Below are positions 1-5,717 of a stretch of DNA of 7,834 nt, piece after piece. Position numbers and translations under genes: made by a program. The DNA is from CAZXTR01 sp964643615 (GTDB lineage: Bacteria > Pseudomonadota > Alphaproteobacteria > CAAHEQ01 > UBA3637): NCBI GenBank assembly GCA_964643615.1, contig CAZXTR010000039.1, forward strand, positions 1-7,834, written 5' to 3'. Positions within the stretch are counted from its first letter, which is position 1. Every line of letters starts with the position of its first letter. The notes under the pieces were generated by a model. It was not told the DNA's origin. It searched no databases and saw only the letters and a program-made list of their open reading frames with translations.

Positions 1-156
1 ATAAAAACTATTACGGATACGAAGATGTTTTTTGGATTGTGCTAGCTTTTGTTCTTGCGGCGTAAACAAATAATCCAAAGCTTTTTCCCCAAATTTTTCC
101 AAAACCGTCTTTAATCGGGGGATGGAAATAATGTCTGTTCCAATTCCAACAATCAT
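1..156 (-). CDS. acpS: Holo-[acyl-carrier-protein] synthase, N-terminal part (runs off the left edge)
   Basis: AcpS transfers the 4'-phosphopantetheine arm of coenzyme A to a serine of apo-acyl carrier protein, which activates ACP for fatty acid synthesis in the cytoplasm. Only the first 52 codons are present. They begin MIVGIGTDIISIPRLK, the hallmark AcpS start, with the Mg2+-binding Asp at residue 8 in the GTD motif, followed by a LFTPQEQ segment where family members have FTxxE. The visible part stops just before the conserved region leading into the catalytic KE motif. The ATG (156-154) overlaps the TGA of rel in an ATGA arrangement, so translation is probably coupled to rel and the gene is third in the rpoZ-rel-acpS unit. 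Identification is firm; intactness cannot be judged. Confidence 0.93.
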   Translation of the reverse strand, partial: MIVGIGTDIISIPRLKTVLEKFGEKALDYLFTPQEQKLAQSKKHLRIRNSFY

Positions 157-2312
157 GCCTTTAATTCTCTTTCAGCCGATGTTACAATTGCCAAAGATTT
201 TAATGAAGTCAGAATGTCTTCCAAGTGAGACGAGCTGCGTACTTTCACTTCCATTAAACAATCAATAAAACCTCCATTTTTAGACGAATGCAAAATACGT
301 GAAACACGACCTTGATTTTTGGAAATCATTGTTGAAATCGTTTCCATCGTTTGGTTTTTATCCATAGCAATAATATGTAGCCGCACACGGAAAAGATCCT
401 CTTCTTGCAATTCATTATTCCATTCTATGTCCAACCACCGTTCGGGCTCGTCCGCATATTTTTTTAATATAGGACAATCGACTGTATGAATCGTAACACC
501 TTTCCCTGTATTAACAATCCCGACAATTTTATCTCCAGGAACTGGACGGCAACATTCCGCATACCGCATAGCCAAACCAGAAATTAAACCTTTAATTGGG
601 CTTTTTTTATCATTTGCATAGTCTTTATTGGCCGAAGGATGTCGTTTGAACATATCCGCCACTTTTTGCAACGTTGTCTTTTTTTCTGGATGGACTTTAT
701 AAAAAACGTCACCAGGCAACAAAATGCCTTCCCCTATCATAACGAACAAATCGTCCAAAGAGGATTGTTTGAAGTAAGTCAAAAACGGCACAATTTCTTT
801 TTCATTCCAAGTTTGCTTGTTTTCTTTATACAATGTTTGTAAAGCATTTTTCCCCGTATCGATAAATTGCAATCTCTTTTGCCCCCGAATAAATCGACGA
901 ATAGATGATTTTGCCTTTGGTGTAACAACAAATCGTTCCCATTCTAATGAAGGCGTTTGCGCCTTAGAAACTAAAATTTCGACTTGATCTCCATTTTGCA
1001 AAATCGTTCGAAGAGGCTTTATTTCCCCATTGATTTTAGCCCCAAGGCATCTATCTCCTAAGTTGGAATGAATAGCATATGCAAAATCAACAGGCGTCGC
1101 ATTTTTGGGAAGCTCAACCAAATCTCCTTTTGGAGAAAAGCAAAAGAGTTGATCGTTGTACATTGCAATTTTTGTGTTTTCTAAAAACTCGTCCGAAGTC
1201 GAAGATTGACTTAATAATTCTAACAATTCCCTCATCCAACGAAATTGCTTGCCATCCATATTATGCGGTTCATTTTGTTTATAAGCCCAATGCGCCGCCA
1301 CACCAAATTCAGCGACATCGTGCATTTCCTTTGTGCGAATTTGGACTTCAATTCTTTCTTGAAAGGGGCCAATTACCCCCGTATGCAAAGAACGATATGC
1401 ATTCGATTTAGGCGTTGAAATATAATCTTTATATCGTCCTGGTATCATAGGATACTTCGTATGGATAATGCCTAAAGCATGATAACAGTCTGCAACCGTT
1501 TTTACAACAACGCGAAAGGCCATAATATCGCATATTTGTTCAAAAGAGACATTCTTTTGTTGCATCTTTTTCCAAATTGAATATGGCCTTTTTTCTCGAC
1601 CATAAATTGTTGTGTGCAAGCTGCCTTCATCTAAATCTCTTTTCAATCGTTCTTCTATTTTTTGTGTCAAATCTCCGCCTTTTTGACGCAAAAATCCCAT
1701 ACGCGCTTCAATTGATGCACATGCATCGGAATGCAAATGACGAAAGGCAAGGTCTTCCAATTCGTCTTTCATTTTGTTCATCCCCAATCTTTCAGCTAGT
1801 GGGGCATAAATATCCAACGTTTCTTGAGCAATGCGAATTTTCTTTTCTTCTTTTTGACAAAAGCTCAAAGTCCTCATATTGTGCAATCTATCGGCCAATT
1901 TTACTAATAAAACGCGAATGTCCTCACTCATGGCGAGGACAAGTTTTCTAAAATTTTCAGCTTGTTTAGAATGTTCTGATTTCGCTTGTTGTTGAATTTT
2001 CGAAAGTTTAGTCACTCCTTCGACTAAAATGGCAATTTCTGAGCTAAATAAGTCTTCAATATCACGATAAGACGCTGGAGTGTCTTCAACTGTATCGTGC
2101 AAAAGTGCCGTTACAATTGTTGCATAATCTAATTTGTATTCTGTTAAAATACCCGCAACTTCAACTGGATGGGAAAAATAGGGATCGCCCGATTCTCTTT
2201 TTTGAGAACCATGCATCTTTACGGCAAAAACATAAGCGCGATTTAATCCTTCTTCATCCGCATTTGGATCATAAGATTTGACACGTTCTACGAGTTCAAA
2301 TTGCCGTAACAA
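153..2312 (-). CDS. rel: Bifunctional (p)ppGpp synthetase/hydrolase (Rel/SpoT type, long RSH)
   Basis: This enzyme makes and degrades the stringent-response alarmone (p)ppGpp and is usually the only long RSH protein in alphaproteobacteria. At 719 aa it has the full family layout: an HD hydrolase domain with the metal and catalytic residues kept (H48, H72-D73, E76-D77, D141 in ADRLHNM); a synthetase domain (about 235-345) with the GREKRPYSIWKKM segment, NAYRSLHT and the EVQIRT strand (E322); a TGS domain (about 386-447); a Cys-rich zinc-finger-like region (AECCRP, 585-590); and a C-terminal ACT domain (about 641-714). RYKD at 293-296 is the RxKD form typical of bifunctional enzymes rather than the ExDD of monofunctional RelA, so both activities are expected. 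The start is TTG, supported by AAGGAG six bases upstream and by the family start (MLRQFELVERVKSYDP). It sits 16 bp after rpoZ and overlaps acpS by 4 bp. Confidence 0.97.
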   Translation of the reverse strand: MLRQFELVERVKSYDPNADEEGLNRAYVFAVKMHGSQKRESGDPYFSHPVEVAGILTEYKLDYATIVTALLHDTVEDTPASYRDIEDLFSSEIAILVEGVTKLSKIQQQAKSEHSKQAENFRKLVLAMSEDIRVLLVKLADRLHNMRTLSFCQKEEKKIRIAQETLDIYAPLAERLGMNKMKDELEDLAFRHLHSDACASIEARMGFLRQKGGDLTQKIEERLKRDLDEGSLHTTIYGREKRPYSIWKKMQQKNVSFEQICDIMAFRVVVKTVADCYHALGIIHTKYPMIPGRYKDYISTPKSNAYRSLHTGVIGPFQERIEVQIRTKEMHDVAEFGVAAHWAYKQNEPHNMDGKQFRWMRELLELLSQSSTSDEFLENTKIAMYNDQLFCFSPKGDLVELPKNATPVDFAYAIHSNLGDRCLGAKINGEIKPLRTILQNGDQVEILVSKAQTPSLEWERFVVTPKAKSSIRRFIRGQKRLQFIDTGKNALQTLYKENKQTWNEKEIVPFLTYFKQSSLDDLFVMIGEGILLPGDVFYKVHPEKKTTLQKVADMFKRHPSANKDYANDKKSPIKGLISGLAMRYAECCRPVPGDKIVGIVNTGKGVTIHTVDCPILKKYADEPERWLDIEWNNELQEEDLFRVRLHIIAMDKNQTMETISTMISKNQGRVSRILHSSKNGGFIDCLMEVKVRSSSHLEDILTSLKSLAIVTSAERELKA

Positions 2313-2328
2313 TCAAATCTCCTTGATT

Positions 2329-2733
2329 TTATGGTTTTTCCTCTAAATCATCCGTCACTTGGAAAGATCCGGTTTCTATTAACTCTGCTTCACTAGACGC
2401 CACTTCGGAAGTTGCAGTTTTAACTTCATCTGCATACAAATCTTCCTCTGAAAGTTCCGCATCAACTTCCTTTAAATCTTCATCAACTTCAAAACGTTCC
2501 CTTGCTGGAATATATTTTTGGAAACCTGAAACTAATAAATTGTCTAAATCCGAAGGAAGGACTGCTCCTTCTGCGATTTCTCGTAAAGCAATCACCGAAT
2601 CTTTATCATTATCCCGAGAAACTGCAACCGGTTCCCCTGCTCCAATGTGCTTTGCACGTTGGCTTGCCAACAAAACTAATTCAAAACGATTGGGAACTTT
2701 TTTCACACAATCTTCGACAGTAACACGCGCCAT
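2329..2733 (-). CDS. rpoZ: DNA-directed RNA polymerase omega subunit
   Basis: Omega helps assemble and stabilise RNA polymerase by binding the beta' subunit, and in proteobacteria it contributes to a ppGpp-binding site, which gives a functional link to the adjacent rel gene. The 134-aa product begins MARVTVEDC, contains the conserved NRFELVLLASQRAKHI helix (15-30) and the ALREIAEG motif (49-56), and ends in a long acidic tail from about residue 83 (many Glu and Asp). Tails of this kind are common in alphaproteobacterial omega. I chose the ATG at 2733-2731 because an AGAGGT ribosome-binding site lies five bases upstream; an in-frame TTG six codons earlier would place that site inside the gene and add residues the family lacks. 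It is the first gene of the leftward rpoZ-rel-acpS unit. Confidence 0.96.
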   Translation of the reverse strand: MARVTVEDCVKKVPNRFELVLLASQRAKHIGAGEPVAVSRDNDKDSVIALREIAEGAVLPSDLDNLLVSGFQKYIPARERFEVDEDLKEVDAELSEEDLYADEVKTATSEVASSEAELIETGSFQVTDDLEEKP

Positions 2734-2773
2734 TTTTACCTCTTTATCCAAAATTTCTACAGATCAAGTTTTC

Positions 2774-2802
2774 CTTATACTCCTTTTTTTTAAAAAAATC
2801 AA
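2774..2802 (-). promoter_or_regulatory. Sigma-70 type promoter of the rpoZ-rel-acpS operon
   Basis: On the minus strand a -35 TTGATT (2802-2797) and a -10 TATAAG (2779-2774) are separated by exactly 17 bp. Transcription would begin near 2767, giving a leader of about 34 nt before the rpoZ ATG. No attenuator-like hairpin is visible in the leader. Confidence 0.65.
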
Positions 2803-2807
2803 GCCTC

Positions 2808-2836
2808 TTGCTTTTATTTTTTTGCTTTATTATAAT
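2808..2836 (+). promoter_or_regulatory. Sigma-70 type promoter of the DHODH-like gene
   Basis: A -35 TTGCTT (2808-2813) and a consensus -10 TATAAT (2831-2836) are separated by 17 bp. Transcription would start near 2843, about 38 nt before the ATG at 2881. The -35 element lies only 5 bp from the -35 of the opposing rpoZ promoter, so the two promoters are back to back. Confidence 0.7.
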
Positions 2837-2880
2837 GGACCGCAGATTAATTTCGACATTAAAAAAAGAGGAGCATAACC

Positions 2881-4005
2881 ATGGAAGCAAATAGCAAAAC
2901 CATTGCCAAAGGAACAATGGAAATGACGGCTTTTTATTTTCTTTGGTTATTGACCAGAAAAATTTCACTTAATTTATCTTCAAAAATACTTTATTGGGGA
3001 CTATATAAGAATTATTTTTTTAGCAATCCTTTTTCTGATGTTTCGTTACAAGTCAACTTGTGGGGGAAGATATTTTCATCACCCCTTGGCATTGCTGCGG
3101 GGTTCGATAAAACAGGCAAAGTAAATGACTCTTTAGCCGATTGCGGTTTTGGGTTTATCGAATTTGGAACGGTAACTCCTTTAGGTAGTAACGCTTTTTT
3201 GAAAAAAGAATTTATTTCTTCACGTCGCGCTATCCTTGTTCAAACGAATGGTTTTCCCAATAAAGGAATCGACGAGGTTATTGATGGGCTTATTCAAAGA
3301 CGTCACATGCCTCATGTTGCAGGCATAAACATTTCAACTGACTCCGATTTAGGAGAACGCGATTTTGGACAATTCGTAGATGGGATTGAACAAGCATTAG
3401 CAGAAATTACGGGACGTATTGCCCCTTATTGCGATTACATTACGCTTAACCTATCCAACGAACAAACGTCAATTTCGACATTAACACAAAGTTTTGAAGA
3501 TTTACGTCGTGTTATACAAACACTTCAATCTCAAATACATAAAAGCGCACCCATTGCTCCTCCGAAATTATTAATAAAAATTCCATGTAATGAACAACTG
3601 GAAGTTGATCGTTTATCTTCTATTTTCATAGATGAAAAAGTCGATGGCATTATTATAGGGGGTTATTCAAAATCTTTACCTGCTAAGAAAAAATTACACA
3701 ATCCAAAGGTCGATGGCTTTGTTTCTGGGGCCCCGATATTGGACATATCAACGAGTATTTTGCGTCGTTTCCATTGCATTGTTGGGAAAAGGATTTCTCT
3801 TATTGCTTGTGGTGGGGTATTCACAGGGCAGGAAGCTTTCAACAAAATTCGTGCCGGTGCAAGTTTAGTGCAATTGTACAGTGCTATTTTTTATCGAGGA
3901 CCTGGAGTTGCCAATCAAATTAACATGGAGCTTGCTCACATTTTAAAAGCCAATAATTTTCAATCTATTGAAGAAGCTATCGGAGCTGATAATTTTACTT
4001 CTTAG
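2881..4005 (+). CDS. Divergent class 2 dihydroorotate dehydrogenase-like flavoprotein, active-site residues replaced
   Basis: The 374-aa product is a class 2 (quinone-type) DHODH-like TIM barrel. It has a hydrophobic N-terminal segment as in membrane-associated PyrD, SPLGIAAGFDKTGK (67-80, Lys77 kept), GFGFIEFGTVTP (89-100), GIN (148-150), LLIKIP with Lys233, GFVSGAPI (279-286), CGGVFTG (310-316) and IRAGASLVQLYSAIFYRGPG (323-342), the phosphate-binding end of the FMN site. The orotate site is degraded: the family motif NISSPNT reads NLSNEQT (190-196), putting Asn at the catalytic Ser; NRMGFNN reads QTNGFPN (121-127); and the Asn-Thr pair of the NTT motif reads Gly-Tyr (261-262). The frame is intact, with an AGAGGAG ribosome-binding site seven bases before the ATG. 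It may be a non-catalytic or repurposed FMN protein, so I withhold the symbol pyrD. It ends 11 bp inside the convergent dehydrogenase gene. Confidence 0.85.
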   Translation: MEANSKTIAKGTMEMTAFYFLWLLTRKISLNLSSKILYWGLYKNYFFSNPFSDVSLQVNLWGKIFSSPLGIAAGFDKTGKVNDSLADCGFGFIEFGTVTPLGSNAFLKKEFISSRRAILVQTNGFPNKGIDEVIDGLIQRRHMPHVAGINISTDSDLGERDFGQFVDGIEQALAEITGRIAPYCDYITLNLSNEQTSISTLTQSFEDLRRVIQTLQSQIHKSAPIAPPKLLIKIPCNEQLEVDRLSSIFIDEKVDGIIIGGYSKSLPAKKKLHNPKVDGFVSGAPILDISTSILRRFHCIVGKRISLIACGGVFTGQEAFNKIRAGASLVQLYSAIFYRGPGVANQINMELAHILKANNFQSIEEAIGADNFTS

Positions 4006-4753
4006 GTAACCGATTTAAAATGGGATGTAAAATTAACGCAGGTAATGCGCTCATTAGCCATCCAGAGAATGCCATAGGCCAAGGAAAGGCGATAATTGCT
4101 TTGTTTTTTGCTAATCCTTTTTTGATTTCAAGCGCCGCTTTTTCTGGAGACATTAAAAAAGGCATTCGAAAACGATTCACGGACGTTAGAGGTGTTTGAA
4201 CAAATCCTGGACAAATTACATTAATTTTCACTCCTTCATCGCAAAGCCAACCACGAAGTGCTTCTCCCCATGCTTTAACGCAACATTTACTTGCTGAATA
4301 AGCCGGTGCTGATGGTATGCCATGAAACCCTGCAATAGAAGACACTATTGCAATTTGTCCTTTATGCCGTTTTCTCATCCTATCTAAAGCAGGCAAAACA
4401 ATATTGACAACCCCGTTAATATTCGTTTCCATTATTTGTCGCGTTTCCACTGACATTCGAGAATCTGCCAACACACCACCAGATATTCCCGCGTTTGCAA
4501 TAACTAATTCAAGTTGTGAAATTGCATCTGCTTGGTTAATTGCTTCTTGCGCAGCAAACGCCTCTGTTACATCAAAAAGATAGGTATAAACAGTAGCCCC
4601 TTTTTCTTTACATAAATTCGCAGTTGATTGCAATCTTTCCGGATTTCTCCCACATAAAAACAGAATTGTATCCACATGCGCATAAGCAATTGCAATTGCC
4701 TTTCCTATGCCACTAGATGCACCAGTAATGAATATTGAACGAGGCAGTTGCAT
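3995..4753 (-). CDS. Short-chain dehydrogenase/reductase (SDR family, NAD(P)-dependent)
   Basis: This is a 252-aa classical SDR oxidoreductase; the substrate cannot be deduced. Visible elements are the Rossmann glycine motif TGASSGIG (10-17), an Arg after the second strand (CGRNP, Arg36) that suggests NADP(H), Asp61 in FDV, the NAG motif (87-89), Asn111, the catalytic Ser139 in SSIAG, and the Y152-x3-K156 pair in AYSASK, followed by CPGFVQTPL (181-189). The C-terminal 30 residues are strongly hydrophobic (PWPMAFSGWLMSALPALILHP) and could attach the enzyme to the membrane. I chose the ATG at 4753-4751, preceded by a GAGAGA-rich stretch, because the longer in-frame opening runs into the tRNA-Leu gene and adds residues unlike an SDR start. 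Its 3' end overlaps the DHODH-like gene tail to tail by 11 bp. Confidence 0.9.
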   Translation of the reverse strand: MQLPRSIFITGASSGIGKAIAIAYAHVDTILFLCGRNPERLQSTANLCKEKGATVYTYLFDVTEAFAAQEAINQADAISQLELVIANAGISGGVLADSRMSVETRQIMETNINGVVNIVLPALDRMRKRHKGQIAIVSSIAGFHGIPSAPAYSASKCCVKAWGEALRGWLCDEGVKINVICPGFVQTPLTSVNRFRMPFLMSPEKAALEIKKGLAKNKAIIAFPWPMAFSGWLMSALPALILHPILNRLPKK

Positions 4754-4785
4754 TTTTATTCTCTCTCTTTTTTTATAACTTTTAC

Positions 4786-4813
4786 TTGACGAATCAAAAT
4801 ATATCAGTATAGT
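4786..4813 (+). promoter_or_regulatory. Promoter of tRNA-Leu(CAA)
   Basis: TTGACG (4786-4791) and TATAGT (4808-4813) are separated by 16 bp. Transcription would start around 4820, about 20 nt before the mature tRNA. Confidence 0.7.
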
Positions 4814-4826
4814 GGTTACTTGTCTA
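4798..4826 (-). promoter_or_regulatory. Probable promoter of the SDR gene
   Basis: On the minus strand TAGACA (4826-4821) and TATATT (4803-4798) are separated by 17 bp, giving a start near 4791 and a leader of about 38 nt. The elements interleave with the opposing tRNA-Leu promoter, so the two probably compete for polymerase. Confidence 0.45.
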
Positions 4827-4839
4827 CATAAACGACAAT

Positions 4840-4926
4840 GCCTCTGTGGCGAAATTGGTAGACGCGACAGACTCAAAATCTGTTCCTAGCAATAGGGTGT
4901 TGGTTCAAGTCCGACCAGAGGTACCA
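4840..4926 (+). tRNA. tRNA-Leu, anticodon CAA
   Basis: The gene folds as a class II tRNA. The acceptor stem GCCTCTG (4840-4846) pairs with CAGAGGT (4916-4922, one G-U closing pair), followed by discriminator A and an encoded CCA (4924-4926). The anticodon stem ACAGA/TCTGT (4867-4871/4879-4883) encloses the loop CTCAAAA with anticodon CAA at 4874-4876, which reads the Leu codon UUG. A long variable arm (CCTA-GCAA-TAGG) and a T arm GTTGG-TTCAAGT-CCGAC complete it. The 3' end is part of an 18-bp sequence repeated downstream at 5498, so it is the likely target of an integrative element. Confidence 0.96.
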
Positions 4927-4938
4927 AGAAATACAAGC
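4921..4938 (+). repeat. 18-bp direct repeat, copy 1 (att-like, at tRNA-Leu 3' end)
   Basis: GTACCAAGAAATACAAGC starts six bases before the end of the tRNA gene and runs 12 bp past it. An exact copy in the same orientation lies at 5498-5515, 577 bp away. A repeat that includes a tRNA 3' end is the usual footprint of tRNA-targeted integration; here only the last six tRNA bases are shared, shorter than in many attachment sites. Confidence 0.7.
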
Positions 4939-4960
4939 GCTCTGAAAAGAGCGCTTTTTT
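4935..4960 (+). terminator. Intrinsic terminator of tRNA-Leu
   Basis: A perfect 9-bp stem, AAGCGCTCT (4935-4943) and AGAGCGCTT (4948-4956), is closed by a GAAA tetraloop and runs into a T tract (4955-4960). It stops the tRNA transcript 9 nt after the CCA. Confidence 0.9.
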
Positions 4961-4984
4961 ATTATTTTTTATGCACTTATGTCG

Positions 4985-5018
4985 GTTCGATAATTGCTAT
5001 TTTTGTAAATTATCGAAC
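4985..5018. repeat. Long hairpin A (11-bp perfect inverted repeat, GCTATTTTT loop)
   Basis: GTTCGATAATT (4985-4995) pairs perfectly with AATTATCGAAC (5008-5018) around a 12-nt loop containing GCTATTTTT (4996-5004). No T tract follows on either strand, so it is not a standard terminator. A related, larger hairpin occurs at 5561-5614 at a similar distance after the second direct-repeat copy. Confidence 0.75.
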
Positions 5019-5030
5019 TCATTTAAAAAA

Positions 5031-5372
5031 CTATTTAAGCCACGGCCTAGTCGTCATCAAATTATGCAAATGGGCATTCGTCATTCTTCTCTTTTGACCA
5101 TAGGTACCATATAAATATCCACTAATTGCTTCATTATTTTTCCAAATGACTTCTCGCTTTATATTTCCGTTTATATAGTAGGATTTTTCCACCCCTTCTA
5201 GTTCTCCGTTTTTGTAATTAATTTCTGATCCAAGCCTCCCATTTTCATAATATGTTTTATAGAGACCATTTTTTGGCGGTTCTGCGTTTGTTGTAAATCC
5301 GATAAATATCATCCCAATAAAAGTAAGAGCAATTAAAATTAAACGAAAATTAAAAAAACGTGAATTAGTCAT
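5031..5372 (-). CDS. Exported MORN-repeat (YwqK-like) small protein
   Basis: The 113-aa product starts with a short basic segment and a hydrophobic stretch (residues 6-27) ending TTNAEPPK, which could be a signal peptide cleaved after Ala30 or a membrane anchor, so it should act outside the cytoplasm or at the membrane. Residues 35-92 hold two to three MORN_2-type repeats of the form NGxxKxYYENGxL...NGELEG (YYENGRLGSEINYKNG, YYINGNIKREVIWKN, then YLYGTYG). Such repeats are often annotated as YwqK-family antitoxins, but no toxin partner is visible here and I do not assign that role. The basic tail ends RPWLK. The ATG (5372-5370) has AAGGA seven bases upstream. The gene lies wholly between the two 18-bp direct repeats, which suggests it arrived as cargo. 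Confidence 0.75.
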   Translation of the reverse strand: MTNSRFFNFRLILIALTFIGMIFIGFTTNAEPPKNGLYKTYYENGRLGSEINYKNGELEGVEKSYYINGNIKREVIWKNNEAISGYLYGTYGQKRRMTNAHLHNLMTTRPWLK

Positions 5373-5400
5373 GTTTAAATCCTTTCTTTTCTTTCAACCT

Positions 5401-5406
5401 ATTATA
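5401..5406 (-). promoter_or_regulatory. Possible -10 element for the MORN-repeat gene
   Basis: TATAAT on the minus strand (5406-5401) lies 28 nt before the ATG. No convincing -35 element sits 16-18 bp further upstream, so this is tentative. Confidence 0.3.
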
Positions 5407-5416
5407 TAATATTACA

Positions 5417-5500
5417 TTAGGCAAGAACGGTTTCTATCTTTTGCTTGAGTTTCATTAACTCGTCATCATTATTGGCTCGATAATCGTTCAGCGTGGCGTA
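5417..5500 (-). pseudogene. 3' end of an otherwise missing gene, cut at the direct repeat
   Basis: On the minus strand a frame reads WYATLNDYRANNDDEL and then MKLKQKIETVLA before a TAA (5419-5417). It has the charged, helical look of a real protein C-terminus, but no start codon or ribosome-binding site precedes it. Upstream the frame enters the 18-bp repeat at 5498-5515, then A/T-rich terminator sequence, and meets a stop within about 15 codons. I do not recognise the family. The simplest reading is that recombination at the repeat removed the 5' part; a chance open frame is the alternative. Confidence 0.35.
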
Positions 5501-5515
5501 CCAAGAAATACAAGC
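5498..5515 (+). repeat. 18-bp direct repeat, copy 2 (att-like)
   Basis: This is an exact copy of the tRNA-Leu 3'-end sequence at 4921-4938. The bases to its left do not form the rest of a tRNA (no T arm), so similarity begins sharply at the repeat. To its right the similarity continues in weaker form into a terminator and a long hairpin. Confidence 0.7.
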
Positions 5516-5538
5516 ACTTTTAAAAAAGTGCTTTTTTT
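5512..5538 (+). terminator. Orphan intrinsic terminator after repeat copy 2
   Basis: AAGCACTTT (5512-5520) pairs with AAAGTGCTT (5525-5533) around a TAAA loop and is followed by a run of T (5532-5538). It has the same 9-bp stem and 4-nt loop as the terminator at 4935-4960, with different bases on both sides of the stem that keep pairing. No intact gene on the plus strand reads into it. Confidence 0.75.
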
Positions 5539-5560
5539 ATTAAATATCAAAGATCTATAT

Positions 5561-5614
5561 TAGTTCGAAATTTGCTATTTTTAAAAAGTGCTATTTTTCA
5601 AATTTATCGAACTA
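5561..5614. repeat. Long hairpin B (bulged inverted repeat with two GCTATTTTT units)
   Basis: TAGTTCGA plus AATTTG (5561-5574) pairs with CAAATT and TCGAACTA (5599-5604, 5607-5614), leaving a two-base TA bulge. The loop region contains GCTATTTTT twice (5574-5582 and 5590-5598). It is recognisably related to hairpin A at 4985-5018, whose left arm has the two bases missing here. Confidence 0.65.
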
Positions 5615-5695
5615 GTTTTACTTAAAATATAACATATTTAAGCACTTTATTTTTTAGAACAGTTAGTTATCCCAAGTTGACACACTAAAATTAGA

Positions 5696-5715
5696 TTTAA
5701 AGACTTATCTTTAAA
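5696..5715. other. 8-bp palindrome just after the radical SAM stop codon
   Basis: TTTAAAGA (5696-5703) pairs with TCTTTAAA (5708-5715) around CTTA, two bases beyond the stop of the radical SAM gene. All but two of the pairs are A-T and no clear T tract follows on the minus strand, so it is at best a weak terminator or 3' stabiliser. The rest of 5616-5717 shows nothing I can assign. Confidence 0.35.
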
Positions 5716-5717
5716 AC

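Noticed and set aside
2734..2751. Six-codon N-terminal extension of the omega subunit from a TTG at 2751
   Set aside because: The ribosome-binding site AGAGGT lies inside the extension, and the family starts at MARVTVEDC.
2744..2968. Minus-strand 74-codon open frame across the rpoZ-DHODH gap
   Set aside because: It covers both promoters and the start of the DHODH-like gene, is rich in Lys/Phe as expected of A/T-rich non-coding DNA, and has no family features.
4754..4876. In-frame extension of the SDR upstream of 4753
   Set aside because: It runs through the SDR and tRNA promoters into the tRNA-Leu gene on the opposite strand and adds residues foreign to SDR N-termini.
5104..5115. GGTACCATA at about 5103 as a third copy of the tRNA 3'-end repeat
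   Set aside because: The match stops after six to seven bases and the sequence codes for the YLYGTYG part of the MORN protein.
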